Assembly: GCF_007676705.1 (NCBI RefSeq)
Contig: NZ_VEBF01000003.1
Span: forward strand, 62,001-126,000
From: Paenibacillus xylanexedens
GTDB taxonomy: Bacteria > Bacillota > Bacilli > Paenibacillales > Paenibacillaceae
Direction: 5' to 3'
DNA length: 64,000 nt
Below, in pieces: positions 36,294-44,323 of the stretch; the stretch's first letter is position 1; every line of letters starts with the position of its first letter. The notes beneath the pieces are model-generated. The model was given only the letters and a program-made list of their open reading frames with translations. It was not told where the DNA came from and did no database searches. Position numbers and translations under genes: made by a program.

Positions 36294-38183
36294 TTATCTT
36301 TGGGATGGCGAATGCAGATAGCCTTTGCGACGAGCGATAGCGTTCATTTTCCGAATCTGTGCAACGGCCTTCACCTGAGAACGTGTCCGACGAGACGATG
36401 CAAAAACCACTCTACCCGCCGGATCATCCTTGGAACGCCCTGCTCTGCCCGCCATCTGAACCAGCGATGCCTCATCAAAGAGACCATTGTCTGCATCCAA
36501 TATAAAGACATCGCTTCGCGGAATGGTTACGCCACGCTCCAGAATTGTGGTGGTTACGAGCAGACGAATTATACGTTCACGAAAGGCTGTAACTTTACTA
36601 GCGCGATCGGGGTCCTGAGATGAAGTTCCTTCGATATGAATTCCGGGAAAGGTACGACGCATCAGGTTCACAAACGCCTCAATCTGGGCAATGCGTGTTA
36701 CAAAGACAAATACCTGGGCGTCACGCTGCAATGAAATTTGAATGTTAGTCTTCAAGGCAGAAGGAAGATTTCGTTTCTTAATACATTCAGCAACGGTAAC
36801 CATCTTGATCAATCTTGGCACGGGCAAAGGATGACGGTGGAAACGTACTGGAACTTTGGCATGATTGAGTTTCCCCTGTGCTGCTTCCCTTTGGAGCCGA
36901 GCAGGCGGTGTGGCAGATAGATAAACGAAATTCCCCTCCGGTTTACAGGAGGATGCCGCCGCGTGAGCGAGCATAGGATCGTTGTGATAGGGGAAAGCAT
37001 CCAGTTCGTCGATGATAACGAGATCGAACCCCTGATAAAAACGCATCAATTGATGTGTAGTGGCAAGCGTGAGCTGAGCGTCTTTCCAGCGTTCGTCACT
37101 GCCTCCGTAAAGGGTAGCGAGTGAGGTATCCGGGAAAGCCTTCGCCAGACGCGGAGCCAGTTCCAGCACCACGTCCCTGCGCGGCGTAGCGACCAGAGCT
37201 CGTCCGCCACGATCCATTGTATGTTGGAGCAGTGGGAAAATCATTTCGGTCTTGCCGGCCCCAGTCACGGCCCAGAGCAAAAACCGCCCCGGCCCATCCC
37301 CTGCGGGTGGCCGGGCCAAAAACGCGAGCGCCGCGGCTGCTGCCGCGCTCTGCGCTGCGCTAAGCCCCCACCGGGCAAGCCTGCCGCCGGTGGGGGCCAA
37401 GGCCGTGCCACGCGGTGCTTCGCCGCGTCGTGGCACGGCCCCTTGCGCTGCACTGCGTAGCAGCAGCGCACAAGCACGGCTGCGCCCCAGCGCGAGGCAA
37501 GCCTCGCAGTAGGCGCACGCCGCCAGGCCGCAGGCAGCGCAGGGCACGCGCTGCCTGGCTTCGCTGCCACAACGGTGGCAGCGGGGCGCGCTCCGCGCGC
37601 GTCCAAGCCACGCGTGCCGACGGCGCGTGGCAGGCCCTTCGAGGGCGGCTGTGATGCTCAGCCGCCCATGCAAGCGCGCGAGCTGTGCAGCCGCGCGCCA
37701 CTCCCCTGGCGGCTGGGCGGTATCCGCCAGCAACGCCTCCGCCTCGGCCGCCAGTAATTGGCGGCCGCTGATCCGCTCAGCCAGCAGGGCCGCGTCCCGC
37801 TCCAGCTGAGCCCACTGCCCGGCGGGATACGTCTCTGGCATCCCGCCTACCTGAATGCCACGCACAGCGGCACTCCCCGCTTTGCCCGCTGTAGCTTTCC
37901 TAGCCTCTGTTTCCCCTGAGGCCAGTTCATACACATCCAGCTTCCGCGCAAGATAACTCTGCCATTCGCGCTCGCCCCACTGATCCATGCCCCGCTCCAT
38001 CTCAAAATGTTCAACCAACCAAGATGCCTGACTTAACGGCAACGCTGGATCCAACAACAACCAGCGCAGCACATGTCGCCCACTTCCCCCTTCTAGCCAC
38101 CAAGCCACATCCACTCGAACATCGAGAGACAAGATCATCCTCCACCCTTCCCGTACACGGCATACATATAAGGCAACTTTCAT
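36294..38183 (-). CDS. comFA: ComFA-type DNA helicase of the competence system
   Basis: A 629-residue DEAD-box helicase that powers uptake of single-stranded DNA. An N-terminal variable region (residues 1-200) is followed by a zinc region with Cys 202, 205, 215, 218, 223, 226 and 229. Walker A is AVTGAGKT at 304-311, the DEAD-box variant is DELD at 391-394, and the second RecA lobe ends with QMAGRAGRSKDDPAGRV. The ATG at 38183 follows GGAGGAG. The stretch 37250-37700 is very GC-rich and Ala/Arg-rich compared with the rest of the gene. A terminator hairpin and a short overlapping leader frame precede it. Confidence 0.92.
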   Translation of the reverse strand: MKVALYVCRVREGWRMILSLDVRVDVAWWLEGGSGRHVLRWLLLDPALPLSQASWLVEHFEMERGMDQWGEREWQSYLARKLDVYELASGETEARKATAGKAGSAAVRGIQVGGMPETYPAGQWAQLERDAALLAERISGRQLLAAEAEALLADTAQPPGEWRAAAQLARLHGRLSITAALEGPATRRRHAWLGRARSAPRCHRCGSEARQRVPCAACGLAACAYCEACLALGRSRACALLLRSAAQGAVPRRGEAPRGTALAPTGGRLARWGLSAAQSAAAAAALAFLARPPAGDGPGRFLLWAVTGAGKTEMIFPLLQHTMDRGGRALVATPRRDVVLELAPRLAKAFPDTSLATLYGGSDERWKDAQLTLATTHQLMRFYQGFDLVIIDELDAFPYHNDPMLAHAAASSCKPEGNFVYLSATPPARLQREAAQGKLNHAKVPVRFHRHPLPVPRLIKMVTVAECIKKRNLPSALKTNIQISLQRDAQVFVFVTRIAQIEAFVNLMRRTFPGIHIEGTSSQDPDRASKVTAFRERIIRLLVTTTILERGVTIPRSDVFILDADNGLFDEASLVQMAGRAGRSKDDPAGRVVFASSRRTRSQVKAVAQIRKMNAIARRKGYLHSPSQR

Positions 38184-38284
38184 TTACTCTCCTCCCCCAT
38201 CGCACATTTTCCGAACGCAAAAAAGCACATGCCAACCCGGCTGTTCGCCGGAGCATGTGCTTCATGTCCATATTCAATCTTCAT
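38180..38284 (-). CDS. Possible 34-codon leader peptide overlapping comFA
   Basis: A frame from ATG 38284 (MKIEYGHEAHAP...) ends with TGA at 38180-38182, which overlaps the comFA ATG as ATGA. Its coding sequence contains the terminator hairpin at 38217-38263. It lacks a strong Shine-Dalgarno site, so translation is uncertain. If translated it would couple to comFA and affect hairpin folding. Confidence 0.3.
   Translation of the reverse strand: MKIEYGHEAHAPANSRVGMCFFAFGKCAMGEESK
38217..38263 (-). terminator. Terminator-like hairpin in the comFA leader
   Basis: Minus strand AAGCACATGC pairs with GCATGTGCTT, with an inner CCGGC/GCCGG stem, and is followed by a T-run. It lies about 35 nt after a candidate start site and 34 nt before the comFA ATG. 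It is a possible attenuator. Confidence 0.7.
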
Positions 38285-38302
38285 ACGATCAATCTACTTA
38301 TC

Positions 38303-38331
38303 ACTATACCAATTGATTCTCTACATCACAA
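38303..38331 (-). promoter_or_regulatory. Candidate comFA promoter
   Basis: TTGTGA (38326-38331), 17 nt, then TATAGT (38303-38308) on the minus strand. The rest of 38332-38547 is AT-rich and holds nothing else I can name. Confidence 0.5.
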
Positions 38332-38547
38332 GATTAGTCATGCATCATATAAATTCTTCTAATAACCAGAATCTTTCTTTAAAATTGCGAAACTTTTTCC
38401 AGTCTGCTTCGTCTATACTTTTAAATTAAGAGTTCTGACTTCGAAAAGCTTATTTCTTTGATCAAGAATTCACCACACCCAGACAATAACCATAGATTGC
38501 ATAAAAACCCATTTTTAATTTAAAAGCAGACTTGGCTACAATTACAA

Positions 38548-38578
38548 AAAAAAGACTACAGCTTCTGCTGTAATCTTT
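38548..38578 (-). terminator. Terminator after the 38.6-kb membrane protein gene
   Basis: Minus strand AAGATTACAGC pairs with GCTGTAGTCTT (one G-T pair) around AGAA, followed by eight Ts. Confidence 0.8.
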
Positions 38579-38627
38579 TCACTGTAGATCTGAGAAATAC
38601 CCATCCAATTTTCGTTCACACCCAGAT

Positions 38628-39005
38628 TTATTGCTTTGGCTCACGCAAATCAATCAAGCGAAACGTGTGATCGGTCTGTGCTACCCGTTCAATATCAGCA
38701 GGGACAGCAGGCAGATAAGATGTCTCCATTCCTTGCCTTTGCATAAGCTTTTCAATAATCGTAATCGTTTCCGTTTCTGTACGATCAGCGACAACTGTTA
38801 ATCTGAAGCTCTTTCCACGGTATAACAATTCCCGGCAAAGTGCTCTAACAGTGCCTTCGATCCGTCCTGCCTGATTGGAAGGGATGAGCAGGATCTGCTC
38901 GAAGCCTTCAGATTCCGGACGGGAAAGATGGCGCTGGTGCATGGCATGAACGGCCATTGCCGCCAGGAAGTATATGAGCAGAATCATAGTCAGATGAGCA
39001 ACCAT
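38628..39005 (-). CDS. Small membrane-anchored protein of unknown function
   Basis: About 125 residues. MVAHLTMILLIYFLAAMAVHAM is a single N-terminal TM segment; the rest is a soluble alpha/beta domain (ILLIPSNQAGRIEGTVRALC, FRLTVVADRTETETITIIEK). The ATG at 39005 is preferred, 10 nt after GAGGAGG. It stands where B. subtilis has degV (yviA), but it does not resemble DegV. It has its own terminator. Confidence 0.6.
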   Translation of the reverse strand: MVAHLTMILLIYFLAAMAVHAMHQRHLSRPESEGFEQILLIPSNQAGRIEGTVRALCRELLYRGKSFRLTVVADRTETETITIIEKLMQRQGMETSYLPAVPADIERVAQTDHTFRLIDLREPKQ

Positions 39006-39359
39006 GGCAACTGCACCTCCTCGGAAGGTCATGCTCACCCATGGCGAACATCCCTGTATACAGCAGTATATGCTGTACTTTCTGAAGGGTTACACTTGCA
39101 ACTCCTATCACTCATATTCCATTCTGATCGACACCGGACGAAGAAAGACAGGCCAGGTCATTCATTCACGCCTAAGCTTGAACATATGTTCCGTACAACT
39201 TTACACTTTGCTCATTCACAGCGATAAAGTCCATTAACCCGCAGACCAATCCAACATTCTGGAAAGGGCGCGAGTGTACACCAATCTATACTTCATCAGG
39301 TTGAATCAACCAATGGACTGACTTCCGATAAGAATATTACTTTAAGAAAAAATAAGGTA
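39006..39359. other. Gene-free gap between degU and the membrane-protein gene
   Basis: About 350 nt. It must hold the promoter of the 38.6-kb gene and the end of the degSU transcript, but I see neither a clear promoter nor a hairpin terminator. Confidence 0.4.
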
Positions 39360-40085
39360 TTAGAGCGTAACCCAACCATATTTAATCGAATTGATTACAG
39401 CTTGTGTACGGTCGTCCACTTCCATCTTCTGCAGAATACTGCTGACATGGTTTTTTACCGTTTTTTCACTGATGAACAGGAATTCACCAATCATTTTGTT
39501 GCTCTTACCTTCTGCCATCAAGCGCAGTACTTCAGCCTCACGACGTGTGAGCGGGTTGTTGTCGCCAGCGACAAATTTAACGCCTGCTTCCTTCGAAGCT
39601 CCTTCACTCATTGCCCCTGTTTCATTAAGATACGTCATACGACGCAGCTGCATGATCAGTTTGCCGGTTACTTTCGGATGAATGAACGCATGTCCTTCAT
39701 GCACGGAACGAATCGCATTGATCAGAGACTCGGCCTCCATATCCTTCAACAAGTATCCGTTAGCCCCTTTACGAAGCGTCTCAAATACATAACTTTCATC
39801 ATCATGAATGGACAAGATAATCACTTTGACATCAGGGAACAGCTCACGCAATTTCTCCGTTGCCTCAACCCCATTTTCGATCGGCATGTTAATATCCATC
39901 AATACGATATCAGGCTTATCCTGATTGCAGAATTCGAGCACTTGGATACCATCGCCGCACTCGCCGATGACCTCAATGTCGTCCTCCATATTTAAAATGC
40001 GTTTCAGTCCCTCACGGAACAGCTGATGATCATCAGCCAAAAGAACTTTAATTGATGCTTTACCAGTATCACGGTTTTCCATCAT
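39360..40085 (-). CDS. degU: DegU response regulator (NarL/LuxR type)
   Basis: A 241-residue regulator of exoenzymes, motility and competence. The receiver domain has the acidic pair LLADDHQLF and phosphoacceptor Asp 64 in IVLMDINMP, with Lys in GYLLKDMEAE. The C-terminal LuxR-type HTH is PLTRREAEVLRLMAEGKSN to the end. The ATG follows AAGGAGT. It starts 4 nt after degS stops, so they form one operon. Confidence 0.95.
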   Translation of the reverse strand: MMENRDTGKASIKVLLADDHQLFREGLKRILNMEDDIEVIGECGDGIQVLEFCNQDKPDIVLMDINMPIENGVEATEKLRELFPDVKVIILSIHDDESYVFETLRKGANGYLLKDMEAESLINAIRSVHEGHAFIHPKVTGKLIMQLRRMTYLNETGAMSEGASKEAGVKFVAGDNNPLTRREAEVLRLMAEGKSNKMIGEFLFISEKTVKNHVSSILQKMEVDDRTQAVINSIKYGWVTL

Positions 40086-40089
40086 CCTG

Positions 40090-41250
40090 CTACTCCTTCC
40101 CCTTATCCACGTTTGTCGGGATATGAATTACTATTTTGGTTCCTTGATTTTCTCCGGATTCAATCTCTATTCTTCCTTCTAACAGTTCAACCCGTTCTCT
40201 CATCCCAATCAGACCGAAGTGGGTATGATCCTTGCTTTTCTTCGCAAGAAGCTCCGGTTTGAACCCAAGCCCATTGTCCTGAACGACAATTTTGACGAGC
40301 TGAGCCTGATATGTAATTTCCACTACAACATATGTGGGATAAGCATGCTTTGCAGCATTCGACAGACCTTCCTGCACGAGGCGGTAGATTGCAGCCTCCA
40401 TGGCTGAAGATAAACGATGTTCCTTGCCTCTTGTTTCAAAAAGCGACCGGATTTTCGTTTTTACTTCAAAATCCTGCACGTACTTCCGAAGCGTTGGAAT
40501 CAGTCCCAGATCATCCAGTGCCATAGGACGCAGATTGAAAATTACTTTTCTCATTTCTTCAAGACTGGAACGAACCTGGCCTTTCAAATCTACTATTTCG
40601 GCCTGGACCATCTTAAAATCCTGCTTAATGAGCATTCTTTCTACAATTTCCGTCCTAAGCACTAGATTGGCGAGCATCTGCGCAGGGCCGTCATGAATCT
40701 CACGAGCAATGCGTTTCCGCTCTTCTTCCTGGGCCAAAATTATTTTCAAACCAATCATTTGTCGATTTTTGGCAGATTCGATGATCCGGGTCACTTGACC
40801 CAGTTCACCTGACAGGTACTCGAGTACAACACCCATCTGCGAACCGATGGTCTCGGCACGCTCCACAGAAGCTTCCACATTTTTGGCACGCTTCTGCAGA
40901 TCATCCCGACGGGCCTTCAGATACATTTCCTTCTCACGATAAATCATCAGATCCAGCTGCAGCTGTGTTGCTTTCTCATACGCCTGCTTGATATCATGCT
41001 CGGAATAACGGACAAAGTCACGGCTAACCTCCGTCAGCCGGATCCGGGAACGACGGTAGTTCAGCTCCAATTGATCTACTTTCTCGATCGTTTCCGCCGT
41101 CTCCTTCAGCACCGACTTTAACTCCTCGTTGAGTGTTTTCAGCTCATCGCGAGTCGCGTCCATAATTTCGAACATTTGATATTTGCTGTTTTCCATGACT
41201 TGTATGGCGTTTTTAATGACGCGGTCTATGGCATCGGCTTGTAAATCCAC
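40090..41250 (-). CDS. degS: DegS sensor histidine kinase
   Basis: A 386-residue cytoplasmic kinase with no TM segment. The N-terminal half is a coiled-coil sensor (residues 30-170). The HisKA_3 motif ERKRIAREIHDGPAQMLANL has phosphoacceptor His 186, and the ATPase shows VQEGLSNAAKHA and IVVQDNGLGFKPE. The start is GTG at 41250, 9 nt after GGAGT. It phosphorylates DegU. As in B. subtilis it lies upstream of degU. Confidence 0.95.
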   Translation of the reverse strand: MDLQADAIDRVIKNAIQVMENSKYQMFEIMDATRDELKTLNEELKSVLKETAETIEKVDQLELNYRRSRIRLTEVSRDFVRYSEHDIKQAYEKATQLQLDLMIYREKEMYLKARRDDLQKRAKNVEASVERAETIGSQMGVVLEYLSGELGQVTRIIESAKNRQMIGLKIILAQEEERKRIAREIHDGPAQMLANLVLRTEIVERMLIKQDFKMVQAEIVDLKGQVRSSLEEMRKVIFNLRPMALDDLGLIPTLRKYVQDFEVKTKIRSLFETRGKEHRLSSAMEAAIYRLVQEGLSNAAKHAYPTYVVVEITYQAQLVKIVVQDNGLGFKPELLAKKSKDHTHFGLIGMRERVELLEGRIEIESGENQGTKIVIHIPTNVDKGKE

Positions 41251-41297
41251 GTTTGTTCGACTCCATTTCTATCGTTTCCGGTATATATCATACCATA

Positions 41298-44063
41298 TCA
41301 CGATGAGATGGTAACGGTCTTCGTTTTCTGTTCCCATTTTACAGTCAGACCAAGTTGCTCGGAAACGAGTCTAAGCGGGACTAAAGTCCTACCACCCGTT
41401 ACGTATGGTGCAACAGTTGCGCTCTGTCTTTTACCATTTAGAATGAATTCTTTCTGCCCTACAACCAGATCAATCAGCTTGCCACCACGCAATACCGTGA
41501 TCCGCTGATTTTTGCTATCCCAGCTTGCCTGACCACCAAAAGCATCCAAAACATGTTTGATTGGCACATACGTGGTACCATTTTTCAGGACTGGTGCTGC
41601 GTCAATCGCTTTTTTCGTTCCATTCACCGTCATCGATTTCTGTCCAAGCACAAGCGAAGCTGTACCCGTAGGCAATCCGACTTCACTGGACTTGGAAGGC
41701 ATCGTGAATGCGATGTTGTCAAAAGCAACCGTACCTGATTTCGCCCGCTCATCCTGACCTTCTTCCACATTCACCACATAGATCCGCTTCAGCTTCGCCG
41801 GATAGGCGATGTTCAGTCCGTTCAGGTCCACGCTCAGCTTCTTCCACCCGTTCCAGTCAATCGCCTTGGCGAGATCGGCATATACCGTTTTGCCATTGGC
41901 ATCCGTGAATTCGGCACGCAGCCAGTTCAGGCTCTTATCTCCCATAACATCCATCGACATCGATGTAGCTGCAGCAGATACCTCTCTACCGGTAGAGCCA
42001 TTCAGTTGTGCATAAGCATACATTTTTCCTGTTCCAGCAGTCATATCATAACCGAGTTGCAGTACATTGGAGCCGGCTTTCTCATCTGTTCCTGCTGTAA
42101 CGGTTGCCGTACCCGTTACACCCGCTGCGTTCGTCGTGAAGTTGATCGGATAATTCACATTCTCGAAGTTCTCCCAGATCGTTTCGCTGGCAGATGCCGA
42201 GAGTACTACGACTGTGCTGTAACCATCATAGCGACCAATGGCATATCCCACTTGTGCACCAGAATCGACTGAAGATACGGTTAATTGGTCAGCAGTCACT
42301 TTACCTTTGAACCCGATAAATTCCCATGTCAGCGAGTCTGCCGGAACCGTTACACTTTGTCCGCTCTTCGTCGTTGCCGTTACCGGAATCGACATCGTTG
42401 TGCCCGCTTTGAGCGAACCGAGGCCCGATCCTGCTGTCAGGGAAGCCAATTCACTTCCACCCAGTACCGATACTTTAATGGAGGATGAAGCTCCATTGCT
42501 CGTTGCCGTCAGGGTTGCTGTACCCGGCTTCACGCCTTTAATCGTTCCGTTGCTGACACTCACGATACCGTTGTTGCTGGACTTCCAGGACATGCTGATA
42601 TCGCCTGTTGCGATCGGGTTGTAGTAGGTGTCATATCCTTTGGCTGTGTACTTGCCCTCTTGTCCCACCAGCAACGTTTGGCTGCCACTCACAGCAAAGC
42701 CCTTCAGTTTACCTGCAGGAGCCGTAGAGAACACACCCAGCGTGTTTACAACCTGACGTTGCTCGGTGCCATACTCTGTATTGAACGTCAGACCGGCGGT
42801 TTGCTCACCCAACGGACGTGTCACCATTGTTGTGGAGCCGCCTCCGTCCAGGTTCATGCCTTTCCAGACACCCACACTGGTCATAAAGGATTGTAGTTCC
42901 GTCAGCGACATACCGCTGCTGTTACTGTTTTTCTCCGCTGCAATGATGTAGACATACCGACCATCCTGGGAGTATCCTACTGCCGTTCTTGCACGAATGC
43001 CACCGATGCCGGAAGATGCGATATCACGGGAAAAGGATGCTGCCTTTCCACCGTTCACAAGAATCGTATGACCGCCAATCATCATCTCCAGATTACTTGG
43101 ATCAACCGATTGCCCGGTTGTTTTGGCTTTCAGCTTGTAATCGGCATCCAAGGTTTCCCCAACAGATAGATGGCTCATGATCCATGTCGCCGCTGTTCCA
43201 TGCGCGCGCAAAATGTACCCATCCTTCGGCACCGTCATGTTTAGCGCTTTTTTATCCGAGATTTGGGTAATTACTCCGTTCTGTACTAGAACCTCTGTTG
43301 GCGTTGTGGAAGGGTCATTCGGACGTTTGGTGGACGTCCAGGCGGGTGTATAAATATACATCGAGTTGGCATGACTATATTTCACCGCACCCGACTCTAC
43401 CGTATAATCCTCTTTATTTATCCCACGCAAAGCAAAGGTTGAACCATCCTGCGCCTTCACAGTTCCGTCAAAGGAATACTCATCGATCATCGGTTTGCCA
43501 TCCTTGGTCACCGTGAGGGCATACATGCCCGATAGTACAGAAGGTGTGGAGACCAGCACGCCATCGGAGACCTGTCCACCAATCGGCGCGAGCTCCCCGG
43601 AAACATTGAAGTAATCGCCATTCACAGCAGCTACTGCACCATTTTCCTTAGCCATGGCACCTGTGCTCTGTTTGCTGTTCAGATTACCGCCCTTGCCTGT
43701 CATCACATCCAGCTTCACATATGGGTTCTGCAGATCCACCTGGATTACATCCGCCAATACGTTGACCTTGGAACCGGAACGTGTTGTTGTATATCTGTAT
43801 TTCATGAGCTTCGCACCCGAAGTCAGAATTTCTTCACTCAACTTGCTTGTACTCGTAGATGCCGCTGCGGCCACCGATTGCCACGAAGTGCCTGACCACA
43901 TCTGCCCGCCTGCACTCATCACCGGCGCAATCCAGATAACACCCGCCAGCGTCACAATCGCCCATTTCTTCACCTTACTGCCCTTAACGTCTTCCAGCTG
44001 TTTCCCATGTTTCCCCAGCATGTCTGAAACGTCTCTCCCATCTTGTATATCAATCTTAGACAT
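41298..44063 (-). CDS. Exported phosphodiester-glycosidase (NAGPA) protein with stalk domains
   Basis: About 921 residues. After a basic N-terminal segment a hydrophobic stretch (WAIVTLAGVIWIAPVMSAGG) is the signal or anchor. The NAGPA/phosphodiester glycosidase domain covers roughly 90-370, with NLDGGGSTTMVTRP near its end. A bacterial Ig-like (Big2) domain follows (GSQTLLVGQEGKYTAKGYDT), then a CBM-like sandwich, and the C-terminus has two copper-amine-oxidase N-terminal-type stalk repeats (KNGTTYVPIKHVLDAFGG, TGGRTLVPLRLVSEQLG). It probably removes or trims sugar phosphodiesters at the cell wall. The start is uncertain: no good ribosome site; ATG 44063 is used. Confidence 0.78.
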   Translation of the reverse strand: MSKIDIQDGRDVSDMLGKHGKQLEDVKGSKVKKWAIVTLAGVIWIAPVMSAGGQMWSGTSWQSVAAAASTSTSKLSEEILTSGAKLMKYRYTTTRSGSKVNVLADVIQVDLQNPYVKLDVMTGKGGNLNSKQSTGAMAKENGAVAAVNGDYFNVSGELAPIGGQVSDGVLVSTPSVLSGMYALTVTKDGKPMIDEYSFDGTVKAQDGSTFALRGINKEDYTVESGAVKYSHANSMYIYTPAWTSTKRPNDPSTTPTEVLVQNGVITQISDKKALNMTVPKDGYILRAHGTAATWIMSHLSVGETLDADYKLKAKTTGQSVDPSNLEMMIGGHTILVNGGKAASFSRDIASSGIGGIRARTAVGYSQDGRYVYIIAAEKNSNSSGMSLTELQSFMTSVGVWKGMNLDGGGSTTMVTRPLGEQTAGLTFNTEYGTEQRQVVNTLGVFSTAPAGKLKGFAVSGSQTLLVGQEGKYTAKGYDTYYNPIATGDISMSWKSSNNGIVSVSNGTIKGVKPGTATLTATSNGASSSIKVSVLGGSELASLTAGSGLGSLKAGTTMSIPVTATTKSGQSVTVPADSLTWEFIGFKGKVTADQLTVSSVDSGAQVGYAIGRYDGYSTVVVLSASASETIWENFENVNYPINFTTNAAGVTGTATVTAGTDEKAGSNVLQLGYDMTAGTGKMYAYAQLNGSTGREVSAAATSMSMDVMGDKSLNWLRAEFTDANGKTVYADLAKAIDWNGWKKLSVDLNGLNIAYPAKLKRIYVVNVEEGQDERAKSGTVAFDNIAFTMPSKSSEVGLPTGTASLVLGQKSMTVNGTKKAIDAAPVLKNGTTYVPIKHVLDAFGGQASWDSKNQRITVLRGGKLIDLVVGQKEFILNGKRQSATVAPYVTGGRTLVPLRLVSEQLGLTVKWEQKTKTVTISS

Positions 44064-44244
44064 CACGAACACTGCCAAGTAGGCAGCAGATAGCGAGATC
44101 TCTAGTATACTCTTCTATTAATAGACTGCTTTTTGTGGAAAAAGTTACGTTTGTCCCCTATATTAGCATGCATAGATTATGAAAATAGCACACTTTCATA
44201 TCTCGGATGTAATTTTTTCAGTTATTCATATGAAGTTCATATAA

Positions 44245-44291
44245 AAAGAAGCACATCAGCGGATTACTCTGGCTGATGTGCTTCTTTGATA
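44245..44291 (-). terminator. Terminator after the 44.3-kb SLH gene
   Basis: AAGAAGCACATCAGC pairs with GCTGATGTGCTTCTT around a 13-nt loop, with A-runs and T-runs on either side. Confidence 0.85.
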
Positions 44292-44323
44292 ACTAACAAT
44301 AATTATGTCTTTAAGATTATCGG

